Assembly: GCA_947457935.1 (NCBI GenBank)
Contig: CANGXP010000010.1
Coordinates: forward strand, 1 to 45,068
Length of the DNA: 45,068 nt
DNA from: Alphaproteobacteria bacterium
GTDB lineage: Bacteria > Pseudomonadota > Alphaproteobacteria > JAJTHO01 > CANGXP01
Reading direction: 5' to 3'
Below are positions 17,428-26,601 of this stretch, in pieces. Below the pieces are notes generated by a model, which saw only the letters and a list, made by a program, of their open reading frames with translations, had not been told where the DNA came from and did no database searches. Made by a program: the position numbers and the translations under genes. Numbering within the stretch: the first letter of the stretch is position 1; each line of letters begins with the position of its first letter.

Positions 17428-18363
17428 ATGTCAACCGCTGAAATAACTGCCCTTCGGGAGCAATCTTTTACCACCCGTCGCGCCACCGTGCCCGCGTTAG
17501 AAGATATTTTATACACACCCCAACCTGTGCTGGATCATGGCTTTGTTCGCGTGATTGATTACATGGGCAATGATGCGGCAATCGTCCAAGCAGCCCGTGT
17601 TTCTTACGGTTCAGGGACAAAACAGGTGAGTCAAGATGCAGGACTCATTAAATACCTCATGCGCCATTGGCACTCTACGCCGTTTGAAATGTGCGAAATC
17701 AAATACCACGTCAAACTGCCAATTTTTGTAGCACGGCAATGGATTCGCCACCGCACCGCCAACGTGAATGAATATTCAGCGCGGTATTCGGTATTGGATA
17801 AAGAATTTTACACGCCCGATGCCGCAAACTTGGCAGCGCAATCAGTAATAAACAACCAAGGGCGGGGAGAAATTTTATCGCCTGACCAAGCAGCGCACGT
17901 TTTGCATCTTCTCAAAAGTGATGCGAGCCAAGTGTATGAACACTACCAAGAAATGCTGAATGAAAATCAGCAGGGCGAGATACTTGATGCGAACAGAACA
18001 GGCTTAGCGCGGGAACTTGCGCGGATGAATTTAACGCTTAATTATTACACGCAATGGTATTGGAAAATTGATCTGCATAACCTGTTTCATTTCTTGCGTC
18101 TTCGCGCTGATTCCCACGCGCAATATGAAATTCGTGTCTATGCTGATGCGATGCTGAAAACCGTGGAAAAATGGGTGCCGATTGCGTTTGAAGCGTTCAA
18201 AGAATATCGCCTCAACAGCGTACAGCTTTCTGCCACCGCATGGACAATTGTACAACGTCGCTTGGCGGGAGAAACGGTCACCTTTGAAAACAGTGGTTTG
18301 ACGAAGCGGGAATGGGGTGAATTAGAAACGCTTATGGGAAAAAGCGCTACTGGGCACTTCTAA
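17428..18363 (+). CDS. thyX: Flavin-dependent thymidylate synthase
   Basis: ThyX makes dTMP from dUMP using FAD, NADPH and methylene-tetrahydrofolate, independent of ThyA. The signature RHR-x7-S is present as [11 protein letters not shown] at residues 107-117. Other matches are [27 protein letters not shown] and [19 protein letters not shown]. At 311 residues it is longer than the ~230-residue bacterial average but normal for Alphaproteobacteria. AAGGA lies about 6-10 nt before the ATG. It is divergent from argJ and convergent with motB. Confidence 0.96.
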   Translation: MSTAEITALREQSFTTRRATVPALEDILYTPQPVLDHGFVRVIDYMGNDAAIVQAARVSYGSGTKQVSQDAGLIKYLMRHWHSTPFEMCEIKYHVKLPIFVARQWIRHRTANVNEYSARYSVLDKEFYTPDAANLAAQSVINNQGRGEILSPDQAAHVLHLLKSDASQVYEHYQEMLNENQQGEILDANRTGLARELARMNLTLNYYTQWYWKIDLHNLFHFLRLRADSHAQYEIRVYADAMLKTVEKWVPIAFEAFKEYRLNSVQLSATAWTIVQRRLAGETVTFENSGLTKREWGELETLMGKSATGHF

Positions 18364-18498
18364 AAACCCTTTTATCGGGATGAGTGTCGAGAAAGAAGTT
18401 TTTGAGGAAACGCAAGCGTACTCTACCGTACGTGCGGATTCCGAAAAAAAAATTCTGACGATGCCAATCGCCCTAGAAAAGAGGTTTTTAGAGATGCC

Positions 18499-19461
18499 CT
18501 ACTGCCTGAACACGCCATCTTTAATGGGCGCAGCAGGTGCTTCCCGCTGCAAGCGTTTTTTCATCAAGTCTGTATACAGCAGTGTTACACTCACACGCCG
18601 ATTAAGCGCGGAATCGGGTGCATCCTTCAGCAATGGCTCTCTATCTGCCTTGCCTGCAACAGAGGCAATGCGCTTTGCAGACACACCGTTCTCTTCAATT
18701 TCTTTGCGAACAGCGTTGGCGCGATCTGCTGAAAGCTCCCAGTTTGTATAGCCCTGCCCTGCGTAGGGCGTTGAGTCCGTGTGTCCCGCAACCGCAATCT
18801 CGTTCGGGAGCTTGCTAATAACCTCGCTCACTTTTTGCAAAATTGCCTTTGTGTGCGGCAAGGGTGTTATCCCGCCTGTTTCAAACATGGGACGTTTATC
18901 TTGATCAATCAGCTGGATACGCAAACCCTCTTTTGTGATTTCCATGATGAGATTTTGCGATAACATCGCAAGAGCAGGATCAGACTCCATTGCTTTCTTG
19001 ATTTCTTTTTGCACATTCTCGAAATCTTTTGTTTCTTTGGCACGCAATTCTTGCTGCAATTCTTGCAATTTTTTGTCAGCAACGCCTGCCCCTTCGGCGT
19101 TTGATCCCCGGGTGTTTTCTTCCTCTAACGCTTCCTCTGAATCAATGCCCTCAATCGTATCGGTTGGCATAATAATCGGTTGGGAATCACTTTTCATTGC
19201 CTGAATTTCAGACATGCTTTGCCCGCCTAAAATCCCCCCTGCCCCACTGGTTGAACTGGAAACAGAGGTGGGCGCAAAATAATTCGCGATCCCTTCTTTT
19301 TGTTCTACCGTCACGGAGTTCAACAGCCACAATAACAAAAAGAACGCCATCATCGCGGTCACGAAATCAGCATAGGCAACCTTCCATGCGCCGCCATGAT
19401 GCCCATGTCCGCCTTTTTTTATGCGTTTGATGATGATGATGGGGCGTTGATCGTCGGCCAT
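18499..19461 (-). CDS. motB: Flagellar motor stator protein MotB
   Basis: MotB anchors the stator to peptidoglycan and carries the proton-binding Asp. The 320-residue protein has a short cytoplasmic N-terminus (MADDQRPIIIIKRIKKGGHGHHGG), a single membrane span AYADFVTAMMAFFLLLWLL with Asp32, an acidic linker, a charged coiled-coil-like stretch (about residues 125-165) and a C-terminal OmpA-like domain (IAVAGHTDSTPYAG; NWELSADRANAVRKEIE). It follows motA after 5 nt. The remaining flagellar genes are not in the window. Confidence 0.95.
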   Translation of the reverse strand: MADDQRPIIIIKRIKKGGHGHHGGAWKVAYADFVTAMMAFFLLLWLLNSVTVEQKEGIANYFAPTSVSSSTSGAGGILGGQSMSEIQAMKSDSQPIIMPTDTIEGIDSEEALEEENTRGSNAEGAGVADKKLQELQQELRAKETKDFENVQKEIKKAMESDPALAMLSQNLIMEITKEGLRIQLIDQDKRPMFETGGITPLPHTKAILQKVSEVISKLPNEIAVAGHTDSTPYAGQGYTNWELSADRANAVRKEIEENGVSAKRIASVAGKADREPLLKDAPDSALNRRVSVTLLYTDLMKKRLQREAPAAPIKDGVFRQ

Positions 19462-19466
19462 AAATA

Positions 19467-20333
19467 CTACTTAATTATTGACGGCAGCTTTTCGATTGCC
19501 TCTTCTACTTCTTTAAAGCTAGGGCGCACATCAGAGGTGAGAGATTTTCGCGCAAACTCGGCACAAATAGACGGGGCAGACCCTTGCAGATAGGCTAAAA
19601 TGCCTGTTTTCAAACAGGCGTTATATTTTGAATCGGCGGCTTTTGCGGCGGCAATGCCGTTGGCAAGAGGCGCGAACAGTCCATAAGAAACGAGAACCCC
19701 GAAGAATGTTCCCACCAACGCCGCCCCAATGAGTTTCCCCAAAATCGCAGGCGGCTCTGTAATGAACCCCATGGTATGAATAACCCCCAAAACGGCGGCA
19801 ACAATCCCGAGTGCGGGCATTCCATCTGCCATACCCTGCATCGCACTGGCATAGGCGTGATCTTCTTCATGGTGCACATCAAGCTCTAAATTCATCAAAT
19901 CTTCCATGACGTAAGGATTGGTGCTCCCCAGCGAGATCATGCGCAAATAATCGCACAAAAACTCAACAGCATGGTGATTATGGTGAAATTTTGGAAATTC
20001 GTGAAAAAGTGTGCTTTCATGGGGATTCTCAATGTGCGATTCAATCGCCAAAATCCCCTTAGACTTGATCAACTTGAATACTTGATACTGCAAGCAAAGC
20101 AACTCAATATAATCGGCTTTTTTAAGCTTAGAGCCTTTGATGGCACTTCCGATTGCTTTCGGCAATTTTTTTAACACTTTTGGCGGGTTAGCGATAACTA
20201 GTGCACCCAACGCCGCCCCCAAAATGATGACAAATTCAGCGGGTTGCCACAACACACCAAAGTGGCCGCCAGCCATCATATAGCCGCCACAAACTGATCC
20301 AAAAACGATGATAATACCAATAATGGTTTTCAT
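19467..20333 (-). CDS. motA: Flagellar motor stator protein MotA
   Basis: MotA forms the proton channel with MotB and contacts FliG through its cytoplasmic loop. The 288-residue protein has four membrane segments: IIGIIIVFGSVCGGYMM and FVIILGAALGALVI at the N-terminus, then MPALGIVAAVLGVIHTMG and LVGTFFGVLVSYGLFAPL after a large cytoplasmic loop. That loop contains HHEEDHAYASAMQGMADGMP. The length fits proton-type MotA. Upstream, about 20384-20400, there are two CTTAAC direct repeats (minus strand) that may belong to the promoter; this is weak. Confidence 0.95.
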   Translation of the reverse strand: MKTIIGIIIVFGSVCGGYMMAGGHFGVLWQPAEFVIILGAALGALVIANPPKVLKKLPKAIGSAIKGSKLKKADYIELLCLQYQVFKLIKSKGILAIESHIENPHESTLFHEFPKFHHNHHAVEFLCDYLRMISLGSTNPYVMEDLMNLELDVHHEEDHAYASAMQGMADGMPALGIVAAVLGVIHTMGFITEPPAILGKLIGAALVGTFFGVLVSYGLFAPLANGIAAAKAADSKYNACLKTGILAYLQGSAPSICAEFARKSLTSDVRPSFKEVEEAIEKLPSIIK

Positions 20334-20435
20334 GAAGTGTCGCTCAATGTTTTTATGCTGAACAAAAATCAGCTATTGAGGACTAGTTAAGCAAGTTAAG
20401 ATTAAAAAAATGCTAAGGCTGTTGAGGGTATTGCA

Positions 20436-20470
20436 TAAAAAACAAAATAGGCGCGAAACGTTGCCTATTT
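20436..20470 (-). terminator. Intrinsic terminator after accD
   Basis: On the minus strand an 8-bp stem (aaataggc/gcctattt, arms 20463-20470 and 20445-20452) with a 10-nt loop is followed by TTTTGTTTTTT. It lies about 20 nt past the accD stop and so closes the trpB-trpA-accD unit. Confidence 0.8.
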
Positions 20471-20491
20471 ACCACCATAAGTTTTACGCCT

Positions 20492-21391
20492 TCATTGCGC
20501 CGCCAGTTTATACTGCCACGCCGCTGTTTTCTTGCCCAGTTTGTTTTTGCTGGATAGCAACGTGACCAAATTCCCCATGTATTTTTTGAGGTTTTTTCGG
20601 TCGACAACGGCATCAATCATGCCGTGCTCCAGCAAGTATTCCGCACGTTGGAAGCCCTCGGGCAATTTTTCCCGAATGGTTTCTTGAATAACTCGCGCAC
20701 CTGCAAAACCAATCAATGTTCCCGGTTCGGCAAGGGTAATATCGCCTAACATCGCAAAAGAGGCAGTAACCCCGCCCATGGTGGGATCTGTAAGGAGAAC
20801 GATATAGGGCAGTTTTGCATCGCGCACGCGTTGCACGGCAACGGTTGAACGCGCCATTTGCATAAGCGACAAAATCCCCTCTTGCATACGCGCCCCGCCA
20901 GAGGCAGGAATAACGATGAGGGCTGCTTGCTGCAACACCGCGAGTTCAGCGGCGGCCACAATGGCTTCACCCACCGCAATCCCCATGGAGCCGCCCATAA
21001 ACTGGAAATTGAACACGGCAATAACCGCGTTTTGTCCACTCATTTTGCCGTGGGCAACAACGATAGCTTCGTTTTCTTCGGTTTTGCTACGGGCTTCTTT
21101 TAAGCGGTCTGTGTATTTTTTTTGATCACGGAATTTAAGAGGGTCAGTGATAGCTTTGGGCAACTCAATTTTTGTGAACACCCGCTCATCAAACAGTGTT
21201 TCAAGGCGTTCGCTCGCTTCAACGCGCCCATGATGGTTGCAATGCGGGCATACGGCAAGATTGTTTTTATAGTCGCGGTGAAAAATCATTTCGCCGCAGC
21301 TGGTGCACTTGTGCCACAAGTGATCGGGCACATCAGGCTTGCCCACAATGGCACGGATTTTCGGGCGGACGACGCGTTCTAACCAACTCAT
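20492..21391 (-). CDS. accD: Acetyl-CoA carboxylase carboxyltransferase subunit beta
   Basis: AccD with AccA transfers carboxyl from biotin to acetyl-CoA, giving malonyl-CoA for fatty-acid synthesis. The 299-residue protein has the N-terminal four-cysteine zinc ribbon (C29, C32, C48, C51 in HKCTSCGEMIFHRD and LAVCPHCNHHG) and a crotonase-like core (MGGSMGIAVGEAI, ASGGARMQEGILSLMQMA, YIVLLTDPTMGGVTASFA, IGFAGARVIQETI). It follows trpA by 6 nt; trpA-accD linkage is common in Alphaproteobacteria, usually continuing into folC, which is absent here because a terminator follows. Confidence 0.96.
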   Translation of the reverse strand: MSWLERVVRPKIRAIVGKPDVPDHLWHKCTSCGEMIFHRDYKNNLAVCPHCNHHGRVEASERLETLFDERVFTKIELPKAITDPLKFRDQKKYTDRLKEARSKTEENEAIVVAHGKMSGQNAVIAVFNFQFMGGSMGIAVGEAIVAAAELAVLQQAALIVIPASGGARMQEGILSLMQMARSTVAVQRVRDAKLPYIVLLTDPTMGGVTASFAMLGDITLAEPGTLIGFAGARVIQETIREKLPEGFQRAEYLLEHGMIDAVVDRKNLKKYMGNLVTLLSSKNKLGKKTAAWQYKLAAQ

Positions 21392-21397
21392 AAGTCT

Positions 21398-22210
21398 TTA
21401 ACCTTTTGCATGTACCGCCGCTGCCATCGCCGTTACAAACGACACAACCGTGCTGTGTAACGTCGGCAAGGGCTTGCCTGTGCTGTCTACATTTTCCGCA
21501 ATTTTCTGTACAATCGCTGAACCCACAATCACCGCATCAGCAAAGGCTGCCACGGTTTCCGCCTGTTCAGGGGTTCTTATACCAAATCCCACCCCAACAG
21601 GCAACGCGGAAAACGTTTTGATGTGAGTGACGGCTGTTTGCACCGTTTCCGTTGCAAGAGCGGCTGCACCCGTGACCCCCTTTAAGGAGACGTAATAGAC
21701 AAAGCCCGTTGCAGCGGTGGTAATCATTTTAATGCGGGCATCGTTGGTTGTGGGGCTGATAAGGCGCACTAAATCTAGCCCTGCTTTGGTGGCAGGGGTG
21801 GCAAATTCGGCTTCTTCTTCAGGGGGCAAATCAACCAAAATAACGCCATCGACCCCCGCTTTAACCGCATCATCACAAAACGCTTGAATACCATAGGCAT
21901 AGACTGGGTTATAATAGCCCATAAGGACAATCGGGGTGTGGGTGTTCTCAAGGCGGAATTCTGCAACCAGTAAGAAGATTTTGTTTAAGGTTGTGCCTGA
22001 TTTTAACGCTCTGATACCTGCGGCTTGTATCTCTTTGCCGTCTGCCGTGGGGTCAGAAAACGGCACGCCGAGTTCAATCACATCTGCTCCCGCAGCGGGG
22101 AGGGCTTTGAGGAGTGCAAATGTTGTCGCTAAATCAGGGTCTCCTGCCATAATGAACGGGATAAATGCCTTTTTTTGCAGGGCTTTTGACAGACGTGAGC
22201 GTTCACTCAT
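21398..22210 (-). CDS. trpA: Tryptophan synthase alpha chain
   Basis: TrpA cleaves indole-3-glycerol phosphate to indole and glyceraldehyde-3-phosphate, passing indole to TrpB. The 270-residue TIM barrel shows [12 protein letters not shown], the catalytic Glu and Asp in [14 protein letters not shown], and the phosphate-binding [10 protein letters not shown] and VIVGSAIVQ. Its ATG overlaps the trpB stop by 4 nt (ATGA), giving tight coupling. The first codons ATG AGT GAA CGC TCA CGT form one of the dispersed palindromes, so the copy spans the translation start. Confidence 0.96.
   Translation of the reverse strand: MSERSRLSKALQKKAFIPFIMAGDPDLATTFALLKALPAAGADVIELGVPFSDPTADGKEIQAAGIRALKSGTTLNKIFLLVAEFRLENTHTPIVLMGYYNPVYAYGIQAFCDDAVKAGVDGVILVDLPPEEEAEFATPATKAGLDLVRLISPTTNDARIKMITTAATGFVYYVSLKGVTGAAALATETVQTAVTHIKTFSALPVGVGFGIRTPEQAETVAAFADAVIVGSAIVQKIAENVDSTGKPLPTLHSTVVSFVTAMAAAVHAKG
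22193..22210. repeat. Dispersed 18-bp palindrome, copy 5 (trpA start codon)
   Basis: The minus strand reads ATGAGTGAACGCTCACGT over 22210-22193: the TrpA initiator Met and Ser-Glu-Arg-Ser-Arg. The core GTGAACGCTCAC fits the family. It also covers the trpB stop codon. Confidence 0.7.
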
Positions 22211-23394
22211 ATTTCAGTTCCCAACGCTTCAGCAATGGTGAAAATATCTTTGTCGCCGCGCCCACACAGGTTCATCACCAACAGCGTGTCTTTCGGCAAA
22301 TCCCCTGCAATTTTTGCAACATAGGCGATGGCATGGGACGGCTCAAGCGCAGGAATAATGCCCTCTGTTGCCGCACACAGCTTGAAGCCTTCTAAGGCTT
22401 CACTATCCGTGATACTCACATAGTCTACACGCCCTGCATCAAACAATGCTGCATGTTCAGGGCCAATGCCGGGATAATCAAGCCCTGCGGCAATGGAATG
22501 CGCGTCTTTAATTTGCCCGTTGTCATCTTGCAGCAAATAGGTGCGATTGCCATGGAGCACCCCTGCTTTGCCGCCCGCAAGGGAGGCTGCATGATACGCC
22601 GTATCAATACCTTTGCCACCTGCTTCAACGCCAATCATCCGCACTGTTTCGTCTTTTAAAAACGGGGCGAATAACCCTAGCGCATTAGAACCGCCGCCAA
22701 TGCACGCAACCAGCACATCGGGCAATCTGCCTTCCGCCTTAAAGAGTTGCTCGCGCACTTCATGCCCCATGACGGACTGAAAATCGCGCACCATGGTGGG
22801 ATAAGGGTGAGGGCCTGCTGCGGTGCCAATCAGGTAATAGGTGTCATCCACATTGGCGACCCAATCGCGCAATGCCTCGTTCATCGCGTCTTTCAGCGTT
22901 TGCCTGCCGCTGGTGACAGGCACAATTTCTGCGCCTAACAGGCGCATACGGAATACGTTCGGTTTTTGCCGTTCTACATCGCGTGCGCCCATGTAAACCG
23001 TGCATTTAAAGCCGAACAACGCGCATACGGTGGCGGTTGCAACGCCGTGTTGCCCCGCGCCTGTTTCTGCAATAATGCGGGTTTTGCCCATGCGCTTTGC
23101 GAGCAAAATTTGCCCCAAACAGTTGTTAATTTTGTGCGCGCCTGTGTGGTTAAGTTCATCGCGCTTAAGGTAAATTTTCGCACCGCCTAGTTTTTTTGTT
23201 AGCTTCTCTGCGTAATATAGCGGGCTGGGGCGACCGATGTAATGCTCCGCATAATGCTGAAATTCTGCGGCAAAAGCGGGATCGTCTTTATATTTTGCAT
23301 AGGCGGCTTCCACTTCTAAAATCAGCGGCATGAGCGTTTCCGCCACATATTGTCCGCCATAAATACCGAAATGGGAGTGTTGAGGTGCTGTCAT
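22207..23394 (-). CDS. trpB: Tryptophan synthase beta chain
   Basis: TrpB is the PLP enzyme that condenses indole with serine to give tryptophan. The 395-residue protein has [15 protein letters not shown] at the start, the PLP Lys in [22 protein letters not shown], phosphate-binding [11 protein letters not shown] and [12 protein letters not shown]. Length and motifs are those of TrpB1. The usual upstream trpF is missing; mrp lies 26 nt upstream on the same strand. Confidence 0.97.
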   Translation of the reverse strand: MTAPQHSHFGIYGGQYVAETLMPLILEVEAAYAKYKDDPAFAAEFQHYAEHYIGRPSPLYYAEKLTKKLGGAKIYLKRDELNHTGAHKINNCLGQILLAKRMGKTRIIAETGAGQHGVATATVCALFGFKCTVYMGARDVERQKPNVFRMRLLGAEIVPVTSGRQTLKDAMNEALRDWVANVDDTYYLIGTAAGPHPYPTMVRDFQSVMGHEVREQLFKAEGRLPDVLVACIGGGSNALGLFAPFLKDETVRMIGVEAGGKGIDTAYHAASLAGGKAGVLHGNRTYLLQDDNGQIKDAHSIAAGLDYPGIGPEHAALFDAGRVDYVSITDSEALEGFKLCAATEGIIPALEPSHAIAYVAKIAGDLPKDTLLVMNLCGRGDKDIFTIAEALGTEI

Positions 23395-23420
23395 GGCGTG
23401 GTTTTGCCGTGAAACACGCT

Positions 23421-24452
23421 TTAAGTCAACAATTTTGCCGCAATCGGCGCATAATACTGGTTTTCTGTGACCGCTATCGGCACGCCGCTATCTGCCTGCA
23501 AGCGAATGGTTGCTTCCAGTGGGATTTCCCCTAAAAACGGCACGCCTAGCTTCTCGGCTTCTAGCCGTGCGCCGCCATGCCCAAAAATTTCCGCGCGATG
23601 CCCACAATTCGGGCAACAAAAATAGCTCATGTTTTCTACAATACCCAACACAGGCACATTGACCTGCTGGAACATTTTGAGTCCCTTGCGGGCATCAATC
23701 AGCGCGATGTCTTGGGGGGTTGAGACAATAATCGCGCCCGCGAGCGGGGCTTTTTGACACAGGGTGAGTTGCGCGTCGCCCGTTCCCGGCGGCATGTCGA
23801 TAATCAGCACATCAAGGTCGTGCCATGCAACATCGCGCAGCATTTGCTCCACCGCGCCCATCACCATGGGCCCCCGCCAGATGAGGGCTTTATCTTCGTC
23901 CACCAACAACCCAATAGACATGCATTGCAGTCCGAATTTTTCTAGTGGCTTCATGCGTTTATTGCCTAAATATTCGGGGCGTTCGGTCAGCCCCAACATT
24001 TTAGGCAGAGAAGGGCCATAAATATCACAATCCAGAATACCGACTTTTTTCCCCTGCTGCTGCAGGCTAATCGCGAGGTTCACCGCAACGGTGGATTTCC
24101 CCACGCCGCCCTTTCCACTCGCAACAGCAATGATATTGCGGATTTCGGGCAACACCATTCTCGCGCCGATGTTTCCGCGCTTTTGTTGAGGCGGCGGTAC
24201 AGGCTGGCTACCATCAAGATGGGCGGTGAGCAACACTTGTGCTCTGTTAATCCCTGAAACAGTTAAGAGGGCGGCTTCTGCTGCTTGGCGCAGCGGTTCT
24301 GCTTCCTTGCCTTGTTTGGCGGGCACTTCCAAAACGAATCCTGCTATATCATCCGTCACCTTCAAGCCTTTAACCATGCCGCTTTCAACAATATTTTTCC
24401 CCGTGGCGGGGTTGATGATTGTTGCCAAAACGCGTAATGCTGCTTCCGTCAT
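23421..24452 (-). CDS. mrp: Mrp/ApbC-type Fe-S cluster carrier ATPase
   Basis: Mrp/ApbC binds and transfers Fe-S clusters in an ATP-dependent way. The 343-residue protein has an N-terminal MIP18/DUF59 domain (about residues 1-85) and a ParA/MinD-type NTPase with the deviant Walker [20 protein letters not shown], then [17 protein letters not shown] and [13 protein letters not shown]. The cluster-binding Cys-x2-Cys is in [18 protein letters not shown]. It is functionally linked to the ISC operon at 28-37 kb but in a separate unit, divergent from hflK. Confidence 0.94.
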   Translation of the reverse strand: MTEAALRVLATIINPATGKNIVESGMVKGLKVTDDIAGFVLEVPAKQGKEAEPLRQAAEAALLTVSGINRAQVLLTAHLDGSQPVPPPQQKRGNIGARMVLPEIRNIIAVASGKGGVGKSTVAVNLAISLQQQGKKVGILDCDIYGPSLPKMLGLTERPEYLGNKRMKPLEKFGLQCMSIGLLVDEDKALIWRGPMVMGAVEQMLRDVAWHDLDVLIIDMPPGTGDAQLTLCQKAPLAGAIIVSTPQDIALIDARKGLKMFQQVNVPVLGIVENMSYFCCPNCGHRAEIFGHGGARLEAEKLGVPFLGEIPLEATIRLQADSGVPIAVTENQYYAPIAAKLLT

Positions 24453-24464
24453 AAAAACTCTTTC

Positions 24465-24494
24465 TTGTAATTTCTGATATGCTCCTTACATAAT
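24465..24494 (+). promoter_or_regulatory. Candidate promoter of hflKC
   Basis: TTGTAA (24465-24470), an 18-nt spacer and CATAAT (24489-24494) lie about 30 nt before the hflK ATG in the 72-nt gap to mrp. The -10 box matches five of six consensus positions. Confidence 0.45.
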
Positions 24495-24524
24495 AGGAAC
24501 GCAAAAAATAACAAGGAGCACGCA

Positions 24525-25655
24525 ATGACGGGTGATGACGAAGACGGCAAAAAGCCTAATAGCAATCCATGGGGTGCGCCAAATAATGCCAATAAAAATA
24601 CAGGTAAACGCCCCACAGGGAGCGGACAGCAGCCGCCGAACCTTGAAGATATTTTTAGAAAAAGCCAAGATCGCTTTAAGAAAATGAGCATGCCAAATGG
24701 CGGAGGGAATGGTTTTAGCCCTAAATTTATCCTGTTCGGCGTTGTCTGTGCACTAGGGCTATGGGGTGTTTCAGGGTTTTACCGCGTTGATTCTGATGCC
24801 GTTGGCATTGAAATGACGTTTGGAAAATGGACGAATGCGGCAAATCCCTCACCTCCTGGATTACACTGGAATTGGCCTGCGCCGATTGGTGCTGTGGAAC
24901 GCCCTGTTGTCACAAGGGAAAACCGTATTACGGTTGGCTTTGAGGCAACATCAGGTAACTTCCGTTCGCGTGCAGACAGGCGCGATGTGCCTGCAGAAAG
25001 CATGATGCTCACAGGCGATGAAAACATCGTTGATATTGATTTTATTGTGTTTTGGCGCATTAAAGATGGCGGCAATTATGTGTTTAACGTGGCGCGCCCC
25101 GAAGAAGCGTTGAAATCTTCTGCGGAAAGCGTGATGCGCGGTGTGATTGGGGAACGCCCGATTTTAGATGCCTTGGCAGAACGTCGCCGTGATATTGAGC
25201 AAGCAACGATTACCCGCTTGCAGCAAATGATGGATCAATACGGCACAGGCATTGAAATTAAAAACGTGCAGTTGCTCGATGTAAGCCCTCCCGAACAGGT
25301 GGTTGATTCGTTTAACGACGTGCAACGGGCGCGTGCTGACAAAGAAAAAATGCGTAACCAAGCAGAAGCCTATCGCAATAGCGTTCTTCCGCAAGCGAAA
25401 GGGCAAGCACAAAAAATTTCTCAAGAAGCACAAGCCTATCGCGAGCAAATTGTGGATAAAGCTAAGGGGGATGCGGATCGCTTCACCAAGGTGTATAATG
25501 CCTATAAGCAAAATGAGGACGTGACCACCAAGCGTTTGTATCTCGAGACGATGGAAACGGTGCTTAAAGACACCAAAAAAGTTATCATTAGCGATGGTGC
25601 TAAAGGCGCATCAGGCGTTGTGCCGTATTTGCCGCTCAATGATTTAAAAAAATAA
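24525..25655 (+). CDS. hflK: Modulator of FtsH protease HflK
   Basis: HflK forms with HflC a membrane complex of the SPFH/band-7 family around the FtsH protease. The 376-residue protein has a Gly/Asn/Pro-rich cytoplasmic N-terminus (about residues 1-60), one membrane span (FILFGVVCALGLWGVSGFY), then a band-7 domain (DSDAVGIEMTFGKW; ENIVDIDFIVFWRIKD; GERPILDALAERRRDIE) and a charged coiled-coil tail (KGQAQKISQEAQAYREQIVD). AAGGAG lies 7 nt before the ATG. Confidence 0.95.
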   Translation: MTGDDEDGKKPNSNPWGAPNNANKNTGKRPTGSGQQPPNLEDIFRKSQDRFKKMSMPNGGGNGFSPKFILFGVVCALGLWGVSGFYRVDSDAVGIEMTFGKWTNAANPSPPGLHWNWPAPIGAVERPVVTRENRITVGFEATSGNFRSRADRRDVPAESMMLTGDENIVDIDFIVFWRIKDGGNYVFNVARPEEALKSSAESVMRGVIGERPILDALAERRRDIEQATITRLQQMMDQYGTGIEIKNVQLLDVSPPEQVVDSFNDVQRARADKEKMRNQAEAYRNSVLPQAKGQAQKISQEAQAYREQIVDKAKGDADRFTKVYNAYKQNEDVTTKRLYLETMETVLKDTKKVIISDGAKGASGVVPYLPLNDLKK

Positions 25656-25667
25656 GGAATGCACATC

Positions 25668-26531
25668 ATGGAAAGTAAGCGGTTACAAATTTTGTTGAGT
25701 GTTGGCGCAGGGGTAGTTTTTCTTCTGTTTAACGCATTTTTTATCGTCAACATGCGCCAGCAAGCGGTGGTGTTCCAATTCGGACAATTCAAACAAGCAC
25801 ACACCACACCGGGGCTAAAAGTCAAAGTGCCGTTTTTGCAAGATGTGGTGTATTACCCCAAACAAGCGCAAAATGTTTCCCCGCCTGAACAACAGGTTAT
25901 TTTGGCGGATAAAAAACGATTGAACATTGATTCATATGCGTATTTCCGTCTCGTTGACCCGTTGAAATTCTACCAAAACTTACGCACTATTGAGCAAGCA
26001 CGTAGCAACCTTGGCGATCGTATCAACTCAAATATGCGGGAAGTGTTGGGGAAATATACGCTTGCGGATGTGTTGTCCGTCAAGCGTGATGTGATTATGG
26101 AGCAAATCCGTACCAATATGAATGATGATATTGCAACGCTTGGTGTGCAGCTCATTGATGTACGGATTGGTCGGGCGGAACTCCCTGCTGAAACACGGGA
26201 ATCTATTTTTGCGCGTATGGTATCAGAACGGGAACGGGAAGCCCGCGAATTCCGCGCCCAAGGGGAGCAAGAAGCGTTGCAGATTCGTGCAACTGCCGAC
26301 AAAGAACGTACTGTAACCGTTGCTCAAGCAGAAAAAGAAGCGCAAGGCTTGCGCGGTTTAGGAGATGCAGAGGCATCAAAAATCTATGCGGATGCGTTTT
26401 CTGCTGATCCAAAGTTCTATGATTTTTATCGCTCTTTAGAAGCCTATCGCAACACCATGACAGGGAATAGCACCACGTTGGTGTTGTCGCCTGATAGTGA
26501 TTTCTTAAAGTTTTTTGAGAAAAGTAAGTAG
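25668..26531 (+). CDS. hflC: Modulator of FtsH protease HflC
   Basis: This is the partner of HflK: a 287-residue SPFH protein with an N-terminal membrane anchor (LSVGAGVVFLLFNAFFIV), band-7 core (QQAVVFQFGQFKQAHTTPGL; LADKKRLNIDSYAYFRL; GVQLIDVRIGRAELP) and a long Glu/Ala/Arg-rich coiled coil (SEREREAREFRAQGEQEALQ). The start is placed at 25668 rather than the upstream ATG 25659 because AAGGA at 25654-25658 is 9 nt from the former and directly adjacent to the latter. Its stop is followed at once by the CTCGTGCC-type inverted repeat. Confidence 0.94.
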   Translation: MESKRLQILLSVGAGVVFLLFNAFFIVNMRQQAVVFQFGQFKQAHTTPGLKVKVPFLQDVVYYPKQAQNVSPPEQQVILADKKRLNIDSYAYFRLVDPLKFYQNLRTIEQARSNLGDRINSNMREVLGKYTLADVLSVKRDVIMEQIRTNMNDDIATLGVQLIDVRIGRAELPAETRESIFARMVSEREREAREFRAQGEQEALQIRATADKERTVTVAQAEKEAQGLRGLGDAEASKIYADAFSADPKFYDFYRSLEAYRNTMTGNSTTLVLSPDSDFLKFFEKSK

Positions 26532-26534
26532 GGC

Positions 26535-26601
26535 ATAGGCACGAGGCGAAAGGGAATAGCAACCACGTGTTACCCTCTCGCGCCTCGTGCCTCGTGCCTA
26601 T
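26535..26601. repeat. Solo inverted repeat of the CTCGTGCC family between hflC and mnmA
   Basis: The left arm ataggcacgaggcg (26535-26548) pairs with cgcctcgtgcct (26581-26592) and also, shifted, with ctcgtgcctat (26591-26601), since the right side holds two tandem CTCGTGCCT units. The 32-nt centre has no gene. The same 12-mer brackets the four-helix-bundle gene at 33.1-33.5 kb. The repeat covers the mnmA stop and encodes its last residues, RHEARGARG. It might also act as a hairpin terminator, though no T-run follows. Confidence 0.75.
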
